DNA from: Prevotella sp. E9-3
GTDB lineage: Bacteria; Bacteroidota; Bacteroidia; Bacteroidales; Bacteroidaceae
NCBI RefSeq assembly: GCF_022024015.1
Contig: NZ_CP091786.1
Location: 3,472,001-3,536,000, forward strand
Length of the DNA stretch: 64,000 nucleotides
Direction of reading: 5' to 3'
Part shown: positions 25,564-34,283 of the stretch, piece by piece
Numbering within the stretch: the first letter of the stretch is position 1
How the letters are laid out: every line of letters begins with the position of its first letter
Position numbers and translations under genes: made by a program
Notes under the pieces: model-generated
The model's input: the letters and a program-made list of their open reading frames with translations, nothing else
What the model was told of the DNA's origin: nothing
Databases searched by the model: none

Positions 25564-27467
25564 TAGTTCTTCTCTTCTTCCTTCTTCTTCCAGTTCATCA
25601 CCTTCTGCACGAAGTCAGTCACCATTTCGGGATTCACATCGTTGCTGTCTTCCTTGTAGAAGTCTGGGAAAGTCAAATCTTGCACATTCCCCTCATTGTC
25701 TTTATACTGGAACAACGAGGCATCATCAAAGCCATAGTCTTTAAACACATCGTTCCAAAGATAGAACAGCACCTTGCTCACGAATGTATCTACGGAGATA
25801 AGGTCGTTTTCACTATTTGGCAACTCAGCTCTTTCTGGCGTCTTCTTATCAGGCTTGCAGAAGAAGTAACCTAACTGTTTGTCGGCACTCGATGTCATAG
25901 AGGCGATGATGTCGTTGACTTTACGGATGAAGTCCCACCAATCCACAGGTTTTTCCACTCCATCAGCATCCTTTATCCTCACATCAATTTTCCATTCCTT
26001 TCCCTCGTTCTTTATCTTCATGTATTTCCACTCCCAGCGACGTTTGAATGCAGAGTCGATAGGGAACAGACTTTGGTCACTTGTATTCATCGTGGCCCAG
26101 ATGTAGAGGTTCGAGGGAAGAAGCAGGACTCTGCCATGTTGTATATCCTCGGAAAGTGTTGCATCATAGTTACTGGTGTAATCCTCAATAACATCCTCAA
26201 CGTCAATATCATGCTCAAGTTTATAATTCTTATGTTCCTTGAAAGCCCTCTCTATTTCTTTCTGCAGATCGGTATCTGATTCTATCGGATATTCAGAGAA
26301 ATGTTCATCGTTTCGATCAAGTAATTGGAAGAGATCGCCAAATATTTGAGCACAATTGCCGCGATTGATTTCTTCAATTACAAGAAATTGGGGTTCAGCC
26401 TCATCACTCTTTCTATCTGTGTATTTCTTCCATGCTCCAAGATAAGCTTTCAGGAATGCTTGCATGATGAACTTATAGACAATACGTTTCTCAACAATAG
26501 TCCCCTTTTCTTGAAGGCTGATTCCATTGTTTACCACCACAGGAACCACCATTGTTTCAGTATCCTCCATCGTAGGCTTATAAGCGCCAACGAAGGTGGA
26601 ATAATCGCTATCTGGATGGAACGTTGTGCGGATAACGCTCTTCCCTTTTGTCACTATCTTAATTTCATGTGATTTACCTGTACCTGGGGCACCATAGAAA
26701 ATCTCTTGAAGGGAATATGATAACGAATGATGCTCTTCTTTTTCCTGTCTCATAAGGAAATCCGATTTAAATATTCGTGCTATTTCTTGTGATGTTCTTA
26801 ATTCAAAGGATTCTTTCAAATCATCATATGATTTATTATCTTGCGGAATCAAAAAATCAACAAATCGTTGGGTATATTTTTCAGTAAGTTTTTCTCTTAT
26901 GGATTCTATATTTAATTCTTCAATACAGTCCTTCCTTAAAAGCCATATGGCCAAAGCGAATCTTGCTTCTTGTGTTGTAATATAGTATTGAAGATTATCA
27001 TAATATTTCTCTTCTCTATATACATTTCCTTTTAAGCAGTAAAATAGAGGTCGGTTGTCTTGCTGTGGGTACACAACCTTATCGGGACTTTTTCTTGAAA
27101 TATCAACAGAACTTCCACCAAAGAAATTACTTTGTATAGTGCCTTGTATTGCCTTTTTTCCTTCATACAATTCCTTAAACGTCTTTAAATAGCTGCCATC
27201 GTCCAAAGATATTACTTCGGATACGTATGAAATAAATTCCTTCTTTTCGGTCGTTGAACTACCATCCAAGAACTGATCTTTAACATTTTCATCAAAAAAC
27301 TCGTCAATATGTTCGTTCTGTTTTTGCTGTCCTGATTCTCTTTGATGATAGAATCTGTCTAATGCAATAAAGTATTGTATAGCACTTAAGCAAGGTGTAG
27401 AAACTTGTACTTCTGCGTCCTTGACAAATTTTAGAGCTTTAACTAACGCTTGTTTTGCTAAATACAT
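25563..27467 (-). CDS. McrB-like AAA+ motor of a LlaJI-type restriction system (R1)
   Basis: 634 residues from the ATG at 27465-27467 (MYLAKQALVKAL); an ATG at 27512 overlaps the methyltransferase. The C-terminal half is the AAA+ module: Walker A GAPGTGKS (about 259-266), Walker B region FLVIEEINRGNCAQIFGDL, and sensor segment ATMNTSDQSLFPIDSAFKRR. McrB and LlaJI R1 hydrolyse GTP or ATP to drive DNA translocation and activate the nuclease. The N-terminal 240 residues should hold DNA recognition, but I recognise no named fold there. Two bases separate it from the methyltransferase stop. Order and sizes fit LlaJI. Confidence 0.88.
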   Translation of the reverse strand: MYLAKQALVKALKFVKDAEVQVSTPCLSAIQYFIALDRFYHQRESGQQKQNEHIDEFFDENVKDQFLDGSSTTEKKEFISYVSEVISLDDGSYLKTFKELYEGKKAIQGTIQSNFFGGSSVDISRKSPDKVVYPQQDNRPLFYCLKGNVYREEKYYDNLQYYITTQEARFALAIWLLRKDCIEELNIESIREKLTEKYTQRFVDFLIPQDNKSYDDLKESFELRTSQEIARIFKSDFLMRQEKEEHHSLSYSLQEIFYGAPGTGKSHEIKIVTKGKSVIRTTFHPDSDYSTFVGAYKPTMEDTETMVVPVVVNNGISLQEKGTIVEKRIVYKFIMQAFLKAYLGAWKKYTDRKSDEAEPQFLVIEEINRGNCAQIFGDLFQLLDRNDEHFSEYPIESDTDLQKEIERAFKEHKNYKLEHDIDVEDVIEDYTSNYDATLSEDIQHGRVLLLPSNLYIWATMNTSDQSLFPIDSAFKRRWEWKYMKIKNEGKEWKIDVRIKDADGVEKPVDWWDFIRKVNDIIASMTSSADKQLGYFFCKPDKKTPERAELPNSENDLISVDTFVSKVLFYLWNDVFKDYGFDDASLFQYKDNEGNVQDLTFPDFYKEDSNDVNPEMVTDFVQKVMNWKKKEEEKN

Positions 27468-27469
27468 AA

Positions 27470-28666
27470 TTATTCTGGTAAAAAGTTCAACAATGCTCTT
27501 GCGATAACCCAACCCAACACAGGAGGAACAGCATTTCCAATAACCTTGTATTGTGATTGAAGAGGAATGTTTCCAAAGTGGTAATTATCAGGAAACGATT
27601 GAATACGTGCGCACTCTCTGACGGAGTATCTGCGATTTTCGACAGGATGTGTAATTCCGCAATTCTCAGGCTGAGCAGAAGCTGTTATAGTGCCATTTAT
27701 CTCACCAAATGCAAAACGTCTGAAGAATTTTGGTGCGTGATAGCGTTTGGGATCATCTGCAATCTTCTTGAATCTCGGTGATAACAACTCGTATGGTATG
27801 TCTTTCCATGAACGTCCCTCAAACACTATTTCTGGCAAATCCTCCTTGTGAAAGCCTGGAACGAAATAATCGAAGGCTTGCATTCCATGACGGCACCCCC
27901 CAATCAAGTCTACAGAACGTTGGGTTGTCTCGCTATAGTTCCAAACAACGTCATCCTGAACCTCGTGAACGCCCTGAAGAATACTTCCAAGCAATAGTTC
28001 TTCGTCTCTACCGAAACTTTTAGAAGGTATATGGTGTTGACGAACAACCTGTTCCATCATGTGGAAATCAAATGCACCAATACCAAGTTCTCTATCAATA
28101 CCAATGATTAGAACCCTGTATCGTTGCTGAGGAACACCATAATCACTCGCACAAACAAGTTGCATACTCATTTCATATCCCATATCATGCATCCTGTTCG
28201 AGATTTCCTGTGGAACTGTCGTGATTCCATCTGGCATTTTGGAAGAAAGGATGCCTCTTACATTCTCGAATACAAATGCTTGCGGACGATGTCCATTTGC
28301 AATTTTTGCCCTAATTATGCGCTCACACTCTTCAAATAAGGTTCCGCGGCCATTAACATCATTGACACCTTTACGATTGCCTGCATTAGAGAATGGCTGG
28401 CAGGGGAAGCCAGCTAAGAGAATGTCAAAATCGGGAATGTCATCTGCGTTCACATTCCTTATGTCTGCTAACAAACATTCTGCTCCATCTTCGACTAGTA
28501 AAGGATTGTTGTTATAACATGACTGAGCATCTGCATCAAAATCATTTGCAAAGACAATCTCTGTATTTAACCTCTCGTAGTCCCTTCCTAAAAAATGGAA
28601 TCCACCTGTGAAGCCTAAATCTAATCCTCCACAGCCAGAGAAGAGTGATGTAACAATCTTTGGCAT
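27470..28666 (-). CDS. DNA (cytosine-5) methyltransferase of the LlaJI-type system
   Basis: 398 residues. SAM-binding motif I SLFSGCGGLDLGF, catalytic motif IV GFPCQPFS (Cys89), motif VI FENVRG, motif VIII QQRYRVLIIG, a variable target-recognition region (about 200-330), and motifs IX-X RECARIQSFPD and YKVIGNAVPP are all present, so the enzyme should be active. It methylates cytosine at the system's recognition site to protect host DNA. LlaJI itself uses two such enzymes for an asymmetric site; only one is here, so the site may be symmetric or a second enzyme lies elsewhere. First gene of the operon. Confidence 0.95.
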   Translation of the reverse strand: MPKIVTSLFSGCGGLDLGFTGGFHFLGRDYERLNTEIVFANDFDADAQSCYNNNPLLVEDGAECLLADIRNVNADDIPDFDILLAGFPCQPFSNAGNRKGVNDVNGRGTLFEECERIIRAKIANGHRPQAFVFENVRGILSSKMPDGITTVPQEISNRMHDMGYEMSMQLVCASDYGVPQQRYRVLIIGIDRELGIGAFDFHMMEQVVRQHHIPSKSFGRDEELLLGSILQGVHEVQDDVVWNYSETTQRSVDLIGGCRHGMQAFDYFVPGFHKEDLPEIVFEGRSWKDIPYELLSPRFKKIADDPKRYHAPKFFRRFAFGEINGTITASAQPENCGITHPVENRRYSVRECARIQSFPDNYHFGNIPLQSQYKVIGNAVPPVLGWVIARALLNFLPE

Positions 28667-28690
28667 ATAGTCACTTCATTGCAACAAAAG

Positions 28691-28718
28691 CCCCTGCGTT
28701 TTGTGAGAAGCGCAGGGG
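28691..28718. terminator. Hairpin upstream of the methyltransferase gene
   Basis: CCCCTGCG (28691-28698) pairs with CGCAGGGG (28711-28718) around a 12-base loop. On the minus strand the stem is followed by CTTTTGTTGC, so it could end or attenuate transcripts entering the restriction operon. An additional imperfect inverted repeat (GCAGAA, GAAGC against GCTTCTGC) spans about 28745-28827. Confidence 0.5.
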
Positions 28719-28944
28719 TGTCATGCTTTGACATAAGCGACTGGAAACGCTGCAGAATGAAGCATAACGAATCCCCCACGCTGTTCGTGCGAGGTCATTA
28801 TCCCTTTCTGCTTCTGCGTTGTGTTAGTTTTCCAGTTCTATGTCACCAGAAGTGAAATGAATCTCGTATTATTGTTTGTCAGTTACTCTTTATTGCCTTG
28901 TCTTTTTCTTTTTGTTCTGACAAACACCCAAGTCAGATTTATTG

Positions 28945-29250
28945 TTTTTAATTGATGACTACATACAAAAAGAGTGGGTGCTTAACATCTGCCTGTCCCA
29001 CCCATCGCGGCCTACCACAGCCTTGCAGAAAGAACAAACAGTGTAAACACCCACGTTGGAGTATATAGACACCCGTAAAGTGTGCATTGAGGCTACACGA
29101 GCCTCGCAGCACACTACGGAGAGTATATACTACACCCCGTGGAGTTACCCCTGCATTTGTTTTTGTTCTGCAAATCGATTGTGGTAGTTTCGATGGATCC
29201 AAAAACAAAGCGTCAGTAACGCCTTTCAATATGTAGTGCTCCACCAATTG
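28945..29250. repeat. About 300-bp imperfect palindrome (fold-back element)
   Basis: Successive paired blocks are symmetric about base 29097: GAGGCT/AGCCTC, AGTGTGC/GCACACT, AGTATATA/TATATACT, CCACG/CGTGG, TTGCAGAA/TTCTGCAA, CTACCACA/TGTGGTAG, CCATCG/CGATGG, ACTACAT/ATGTAGT and AATTG/CAATT. The symmetry runs the whole length with small bulges. The 99-codon minus-strand frame that spans exactly this region is a by-product of the palindrome. Most of the 773-base gap between the methyltransferase and acetyltransferase genes is taken up by this element, the hairpin at 28691 and a perfect palindrome at 29288-29301. Confidence 0.8.
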
Positions 29251-29374
29251 GCTCCGTCATTCTCAAATGACATCGTTGCCTCATTAGGCAGATGCATCTG
29301 CAAATATACTCAAAAAATTTTTATCTATATATAATATGGTGCATTTTAATGCAATTTTAACCGTCTAAGGCATA

Positions 29375-29406
29375 GTTACAAAGCGATGTCTGTTTGCTTC
29401 AGTATC
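29375..29406. repeat. 32-bp direct repeat, left copy
   Basis: GTTACAAAGCGATGTC, one variable base, GTTTGCTTCAGTATC. It matches 30937-30968 with a single difference. The right copy contains the last codon and stop of the C10 peptidase gene; this copy stands alone beyond the acetyltransferase gene. Confidence 0.85.
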
Positions 29407-29439
29407 AGGACCTCGCCATTTTGGAACTCAAACTAGAAT

Positions 29440-30081
29440 TTATAGGTTTCTGATCAATGATAAATCACCACTTGACAAGGCTTTGAAATTGCGTTCTATC
29501 TTCTCGATGTCCCAATCCCACCATTTCAGTTGCAGCAGAAAGGCGATGAATTCGTCATCAAAACGCATCCTGACCACTCGGCAGGGATTTCCCACGGCAA
29601 CAGCGTATGGAGGAATGTCTGAGGCAACAACAGAGTTGGCTCCGATAATTGCTCCGTCACCTATGTGAACGCCTGGCATGATGGTAACATGCTGGCCAAT
29701 CCAGACATCATTGCCCACAACGGTATCACCCTTCAGAGGCAATTCATCTTTCACTGGAGCAATGGCACTTCCCCAGTCGCCACCAATGACATAAAACGGA
29801 TAGGTTGTCACACCGTCCATCCTATGATTGGCTCCATTCATGACAAACTCCACACCCTTGGCAATAGCGCAGAATTTGCCAATAATCAGCCGGTCACCTA
29901 TGAAGTCGTAGAAATGAGTGACATGCTTCTCGAACTGGTCAGCACCATCCACATCATCGTAGTAGGTATAGTCGCCGATGATGATACGCGGGTTCTTCAC
30001 CACGTTCTTGATGAAGCAGAGGCTTGGAATCTTCGGATTCGGAAAAGCCTCATTGGGGTTGGGTCTATTATTGATTTCCAT
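29440..30081 (-). CDS. Vat/CatB-type xenobiotic O-acetyltransferase
   Basis: 213 residues from [15 protein letters not shown] at 30081; an ATG six codons upstream (30099) is also possible. The left-handed beta-helix hexapeptide core is plain ([56 protein letters not shown]) and ends with [15 protein letters not shown]. The [14 protein letters not shown] segment holds the catalytic His of streptogramin A acetyltransferases, and YTYYDD is also Vat-like. Such enzymes transfer acetyl from acetyl-CoA to antibiotics such as virginiamycin M or related hydroxyl substrates. Many chromosomal members confer no resistance, so drug activity is uncertain. It lies between 32-bp direct repeats with the DUF1349 gene. 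Confidence 0.88.
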   Translation of the reverse strand: MEINNRPNPNEAFPNPKIPSLCFIKNVVKNPRIIIGDYTYYDDVDGADQFEKHVTHFYDFIGDRLIIGKFCAIAKGVEFVMNGANHRMDGVTTYPFYVIGGDWGSAIAPVKDELPLKGDTVVGNDVWIGQHVTIMPGVHIGDGAIIGANSVVASDIPPYAVAVGNPCRVVRMRFDDEFIAFLLQLKWWDWDIEKIERNFKALSSGDLSLIRNL

Positions 30082-30131
30082 AAATTCTTGCTTTGGCAAG
30101 CGACTTAAGTCGATGACCGATTTATCTGTTA

Positions 30132-30866
30132 CTATTTCTTATCTGGCTGCTGGCCGTCGTGGGCCTTCCAGGCGCACTCGGTAATCTTCATGTTGGAGAA
30201 TACAGCCGTGAAGGATGATTCCTCGGGCGAACAGGCATAGATGCCAAAACTGATCTCGTCGGCACCGGCATACATGTGGCAGATGCGCATCTGGCTGAAC
30301 TTCTCGCCGTCGGCGGAGCACTCGATGCAGTAGTCATCTTCGCGGCGCGAGAAGCGGTACCACATGGTCTTCACATCGGCAGGAATGGCCGTAGTGGCCC
30401 AGTCGGAGTAGCCATTGTTGGTGGCTACGCTGCCCAGATGCTGAAACTCCTCGTTCTCGTATTCCACCGAGCCCTTCAGCCAGTTCTCGCTATCGAGATA
30501 CATCACGATACCACATTGGTCGAAGCGGTGATGACTCTCCGTGAAGTCAGTCTTCACCACGAAGCTGAAAAACTTCTCGCGCGTCTTCATCTGAAGCACG
30601 GGGGCATTGTCGTTCTGGAAGTGATAGTAGGTGCGCTGCCAGAGGTCGGTCTTCGGAGCGGTGGTGATGCGAATGGTATCATTCTTGATTTCACATGCGG
30701 CAGGCTCCCGCGTCCACTGGAGGCTGTCCAGATTGATGTGGCCGCTGTCAGAGAGTGCCACCTTTACGTTGTCTACGAAATCCATAGTCGTTACTTGTTT
30801 GTTCTGCTGTCCGCATGCCGTGAGCATGAGACCAGCGCAGAGAAATGAGAATAGTTGCTTTTTCAT
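30132..30866 (-). CDS. DUF1349 lipoprotein, concanavalin-like
   Basis: 244 residues with lipobox LTAC (Cys18). The mature domain is a beta jelly roll with [50 protein letters not shown] and [20 protein letters not shown], the DUF1349/YesU pattern. Family members are thought to bind or process carbohydrates, but no catalytic residue is established. It precedes the acetyltransferase gene by about 50 bases on the same strand, and both are enclosed by the 32-bp direct repeats. Confidence 0.8.
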   Translation of the reverse strand: MKKQLFSFLCAGLMLTACGQQNKQVTTMDFVDNVKVALSDSGHINLDSLQWTREPAACEIKNDTIRITTAPKTDLWQRTYYHFQNDNAPVLQMKTREKFFSFVVKTDFTESHHRFDQCGIVMYLDSENWLKGSVEYENEEFQHLGSVATNNGYSDWATTAIPADVKTMWYRFSRREDDYCIECSADGEKFSQMRICHMYAGADEISFGIYACSPEESSFTAVFSNMKITECAWKAHDGQQPDKK

Positions 30867-30936
30867 ATTTGTTTTTATTGTCCGCTAAATTGGAATTTCT
30901 TGCTGGTTGTTCTTGTGGATGATACGATGATAATTG

Positions 30937-30968
30937 GTTACAAAGCGATGTCCGTTTGCTTCAGTATC
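30937..30968. repeat. 32-bp direct repeat, right copy
   Basis: The partner of 29375-29406 with one mismatch. On the minus strand it starts at the last codons of the C10 peptidase (AGATACTGA) and continues 25 bases past the stop. Confidence 0.85.
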
Positions 30969-32820
30969 TTTTTACAGCACGGAATATGGGGGAACAGTGG
31001 TCGCAGAAATGGTCTTCCCTAACCCTGGCATAACGAGGAATGAGTACCTCTTCCAGGGAAATGCATCCACGGAACGGGTCCGATTCAATAACCTCTGTTG
31101 ACGGGGGAAAGACGATGCTTTTTAAGGAAGTGCAACCCTGGAAAGCATAGCGGTTAACCCTCTCAATGTTGACAGGAAGTACGAGACTTATTAGCGAAGA
31201 GCAATTGGTAAACATATATTGCCCGATGGTATAATCCTGACAGTAATAATTCTGGAAGTATTTGTCGTCGTCTGTCCGGGTTATCTTCATGTCCTCTAAG
31301 CTGTAACCAATCTTTTCGTTGAAGGTTAGCCATTCACTCTTGGTCAATTTTGAAAAGTCAAAACTGTATTTCCGGTTGTTGACAGTGCGATAATATGTTC
31401 CAGAAGCGGGCCTGGTATAGTAAGGGGTTTTGCTGGTTTTTATCTTCGCTTCTCTGAGGTCAAGTTTCCGCAAGGCACCGCCTCGCCATCCGTCAATGGA
31501 GAACTCGTCATGGGCTCCGGCCATTTTTCTCAGGAGTTTTATGTCTCTGGCGTTTATCGGGCCTTTTATCGTTAGTTTGGTTATGTTTTCCTTTTCAGCA
31601 TCCGTCAGCAGCTCTTCAAGGGTTCCTGCCTTTTTCATCTTTATCTCACGGACAGTGGAGCTGTCACTCCGTTGGGGCTCGATACCGCAGACCATCGATT
31701 TGACAAGGGTTAGGGTTTCTCCGTTTTCGGGCTTCTGGTAGTCTCCGATTCTCAGTCTGTAGTAGCCGTTGTAGTGGCCTGCCCATCCAAGATTATAGTG
31801 AAAGAATCCGTCTTTATAGCCATCACAGACAAATGCATGGCCATGGAGGGAAACGATACAGGGGCGGCTTTCATCCAGCTCTTTATATAAGAGGGCTTCT
31901 ATCTGATCATCGGTGATATCTTTGTAGAACGTAGCATGTCCTGAATAGCCCAGATGATTGCACAGGGTGCGTTTTATATTGCTCAAGGAAGCGGTTGTCC
32001 CATGGTCAGAGAATGATGCATTGACAGAAAGTCCGATAAAGACCATTAGTTTTGACAGATTCTGGACCACTTCGTCAAGAGAGTCTTTCGGGGCATAATA
32101 GCTCTTATAGGATTTCCACAGGGGCGCACATTTTGAAAAATCGATGGTAGCTATTGTCTTGTCGTCCACCTTATAGTAGCAAAGGCCATCGCCTCTTTCC
32201 GGCCATTGATAGTAGCTCATTACCATAGCTACGGCAGTAGGCACGCAGCCAATGATCATTTTTCTGTCGTTTTTGGTTGGTGAATATATATTGTATGGAT
32301 CACCCTGGTTCCATCTGTTCCAGGCGAGCATTGGCTGAACTTCGCTGTTTTTAGGCAGATATAAGGGCTGAACAGCAGGTCTTGGGGTTGCGGAATTGTT
32401 TTTCAAGGCAGCTATCTGATCTCTGAATGGTTTCACCAGATTCGTATAGTTGACGCCGAGAAACTGGGTTGGGCCTAGGCGTAAGGCATTTTCTGTGCTG
32501 TATGCCAGGACTGGGCCATAGAGCAAGGGCCAGAGTTCCTTGTTGGCAACAATACAGAAGCAGTTGTTCCTGGAATCCTCAAAATACAAGAAGCCTTCAT
32601 CCTTGTGTTTCATTACTAAAGACAGGTTATTATTTTGCACTCCTTGCTCGGAGAATTGTTTCAGCAGCCACTGTCGGGCACACTCTTCCTCCTCTGCATA
32701 TTCTTTTACTTCTGCATTTACTGAGTCTGCGCAAACATCGTGTGACGCCTTAGCCATCGCCGAAGAATGGCCAAGAATCATGATCAGGCATAACAGTTTG
32801 AAGATAAAGATCAGTCTCAT
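30961..32820 (-). CDS. C10 (streptopain/interpain-like) cysteine protease with BspA-type leucine-rich repeats
   Basis: 619 residues from MRLIFIFKLL at 32820; a longer frame to 32952 would start upstream of the promoter at 32860. Signal peptide (to about 25), a Spi-type propeptide (about 30-157: FLYFEDSRNNCFCIVANKEL), then the protease domain with nucleophile Cys192 in IIGCVPTAVAMVMSYYQWP and His328 in LHGHAFVCDGY, with NLGWAGHYNGYY completing the site. After about residue 410 come leucine-rich repeats of the BspA/LRR_5 type (LISLVLPVNIERVNRYAFQG, SLKSIVFPPSTEVIESDPF). Interpain A of Prevotella intermedia is a related secreted enzyme that degrades host proteins. The repeat domain probably aids binding. 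Confidence 0.9.
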   Translation of the reverse strand: MRLIFIFKLLCLIMILGHSSAMAKASHDVCADSVNAEVKEYAEEEECARQWLLKQFSEQGVQNNNLSLVMKHKDEGFLYFEDSRNNCFCIVANKELWPLLYGPVLAYSTENALRLGPTQFLGVNYTNLVKPFRDQIAALKNNSATPRPAVQPLYLPKNSEVQPMLAWNRWNQGDPYNIYSPTKNDRKMIIGCVPTAVAMVMSYYQWPERGDGLCYYKVDDKTIATIDFSKCAPLWKSYKSYYAPKDSLDEVVQNLSKLMVFIGLSVNASFSDHGTTASLSNIKRTLCNHLGYSGHATFYKDITDDQIEALLYKELDESRPCIVSLHGHAFVCDGYKDGFFHYNLGWAGHYNGYYRLRIGDYQKPENGETLTLVKSMVCGIEPQRSDSSTVREIKMKKAGTLEELLTDAEKENITKLTIKGPINARDIKLLRKMAGAHDEFSIDGWRGGALRKLDLREAKIKTSKTPYYTRPASGTYYRTVNNRKYSFDFSKLTKSEWLTFNEKIGYSLEDMKITRTDDDKYFQNYYCQDYTIGQYMFTNCSSLISLVLPVNIERVNRYAFQGCTSLKSIVFPPSTEVIESDPFRGCISLEEVLIPRYARVREDHFCDHCSPIFRAVKRY

Positions 32821-32859
32821 ACTACTTCTAATTACTTTTTCAGTCTGTTTCTGTCTGGG

Positions 32860-32867
32860 CAAAGATA
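32860..32867 (-). promoter_or_regulatory. -7 element of the C10 protease gene
   Basis: CAAAGATA on plus reads TATCTTTG on minus, 39 bases upstream of the chosen start. It decides the start at 32820 over longer frames. Confidence 0.6.
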
Positions 32868-33067
32868 CAAATTTTTCTGCAAATCGCAACAATTGGAGGT
32901 GACTTAGACTAGAAAAAGTTGTAACTTTCGGAAGCAAAAAAGAATGCGACACTTTTTCGGTTCACCAGTATTATCTGCGTTAATTGAAAGAAAACCGAAA
33001 TTACCCATTTTTTTTACAAAATGAAAACCTCGGACCTACGGTCCTGAAAAACCGGCTGAGTAGGAGC

Positions 33068-33344
33068 AAAGATTTTGAAACCAGATTTTTCGGCAGATTT
33101 TAAGCGGAGCGCCCAAAAACTCTTGGTCGTCGTTTCACTCCTCAAAATCGAACGAAAAATCAAATAAGAAAATCTTTCCCAAAAATCTTTTCTTGTTTTC
33201 AATTACATAAAAACAGAAAAAAAAGATTTTAAAAACAGATTCTTCGTCAGATTTTAAGCGGAGCGCCCCTAAATTCTTGGTCGTCGTTTCACTCCTCAAA
33301 ATCGAACGAAAAATCAAAAAAGAAAATCATTCAAAAATTTTTTC
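33068..33344. repeat. Two tandem copies of a ~123-bp sequence, 153-bp period
   Basis: Copies at 33068-33190 and 33221-33344 share GATTTTAAGCGGAGCGCCC and TTGGTCGTCGTTTCACTCCT, with about 85-90 percent identity by eye. On the minus strand both read as ETTTK...ALRLKS..ES.FKIF, but each copy is interrupted, so a protein is unlikely. The gap between the C10 gene and the 85-residue gene (32821-34025) contains this, the 0.5-kb element at 33448 and no other clear gene. Confidence 0.8.
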
Positions 33345-33447
33345 TCACGGTGAGGTTCATATTCATGCACTTTTTCTTGCCTAAGCCAGTATGCAAACTT
33401 GCCGAAAAAAGCATCAATTGTCTGTTTGATTTTAGCGAAATTTCACT

Positions 33448-33960
33448 TGCTTACCGGGCTCAAAACTCGCGCCGAATTCACCAACCGGAAAGTGGGTCGG
33501 AAATACGCAAGTTTTGGCGAGTCTTAAAAGTTTTTATAACTACTTGAATATCAAGCAATTACACTCCTACTACTATTCTCCTATTGCAGCATTTCTATTA
33601 TGCAGCAATGGCACTTCTGCTATACTACAACTGCCGTTCTATTGCAACACAACCACCATTCAGTTGCAACACAACCACCATTCAGTTGCAATGCAAGCAC
33701 CATTCTATTGCGGTGGAAAATAAGTGCTACTTCACCATAGTAGTTAAGACAATTCCATCACATCAGGAAAAAATGCGCCAAAATATGCGTTTTGCTATGA
33801 AAAAGCAGAAGAAAAGTGGCAAAATTGGTTGTTTTTCGCTTCAAGCTATGGGGTAAGAGCACATAATGGAGGGGCAAAAACAAGGGTTTCCCGTTCTAGA
33901 TTGAGAATTTTGTTTGTCTTGATTTTCGAAAAAAAGAGGTGGAAAAAGAGGAGAAAGGAG
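33448..33960. repeat. Dispersed 0.5-kb element, copy A
   Basis: Co-linear with 51591-52150. It begins with CAAAACTCGC (33461-33470), an inverted partner GCAAGTTTTG 36 bases on, and the shared middle GTGGGTCGGAAATACGCAAG. It continues with a 22-bp minisatellite (about 33626-33715, three to four units built on TGCAACACAACCACCATTCA), then a conserved stretch (AATAAGTGCTA...GAAAAAATGCGCCAAAA), and ends at TTGATTTTCGAAAAAAAG. Because 22 is not a multiple of three and unit number differs between copies, the array cannot be a conserved protein segment. A short frame after it (NKCYFTI...MRQNM) is similar in both copies, so a small peptide cannot be excluded. Confidence 0.85.
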
Positions 33961-34025
33961 GACACGACTGTACAACCGTTTCTTCCTGCAAGAGCAGACG
34001 CAGGAGGAAGGTTGCAAAATAGAGA

Positions 34026-34283
34026 TTAACTAATAATGTGGATGGTGTTAGTGTATAGATCGTAACCGATGGGGCGTGCAAAGCTGATGGCCTTACCGTT
34101 ATAAATGGACGACACATTGATGCCGCGACGTTGGAACTCATCGATGAGTGCACGGTCGTGATAGGCACGCATAGAGGTCCAGCCGGTGTGGCCGACCTGG
34201 GAGTTGAAAACTGTTACTAACTCGGGGATCTGCATGTCTGCAAACTGCAGAGCATACTTGGTGTAATAAATGTGCTGTTGCAT
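34026..34283 (-). CDS. Small conserved-looking hypothetical protein
   Basis: 85 residues, no signal peptide, mixed alpha/beta composition with VFNSQVGHTGWTSMRAYHDR and LIDEFQRRGINVSSIYNG as the most structured parts. No overlapping gene exists, a promoter element lies upstream at 34403-34410, and the leader of about 115 bases contains two small hairpins (CTCG/CGAG and CCAC/GTGG). I do not recognise the family. It stands between the repeat element and the Panacea toxin-antitoxin operon. The unit of promoter, structured leader and short gene suggests a real gene. Confidence 0.5.
   Translation of the reverse strand: MQQHIYYTKYALQFADMQIPELVTVFNSQVGHTGWTSMRAYHDRALIDEFQRRGINVSSIYNGKAISFARPIGYDLYTNTIHIIS

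Noticed and set aside
28948..29247. A 99-codon minus-strand frame spanning the 300-bp palindrome
   Set aside because: Its limits coincide with the palindrome and its codons follow the pairing, so the open frame is explained by symmetry; no family resemblance.
29440..30099. Confident call as a clinical streptogramin resistance gene
   Set aside because: The hexapeptide core and GANHRMDG motif fit Vat enzymes, but chromosomal homologues without resistance activity are common and substrate residues cannot be judged by eye.
33626..33715. CRISPR array
   Set aside because: The 22-bp units are directly adjacent with no spacers, and no cas gene is present in the window.
33584..33856. A 90-codon frame in repeat copy A (and 92 codons in copy B at 51785) as a protein gene
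   Set aside because: The 22-bp units shift frame and differ in number between copies. Only the downstream third (MRQNM...KKQ) is alike, which shared DNA ancestry explains.
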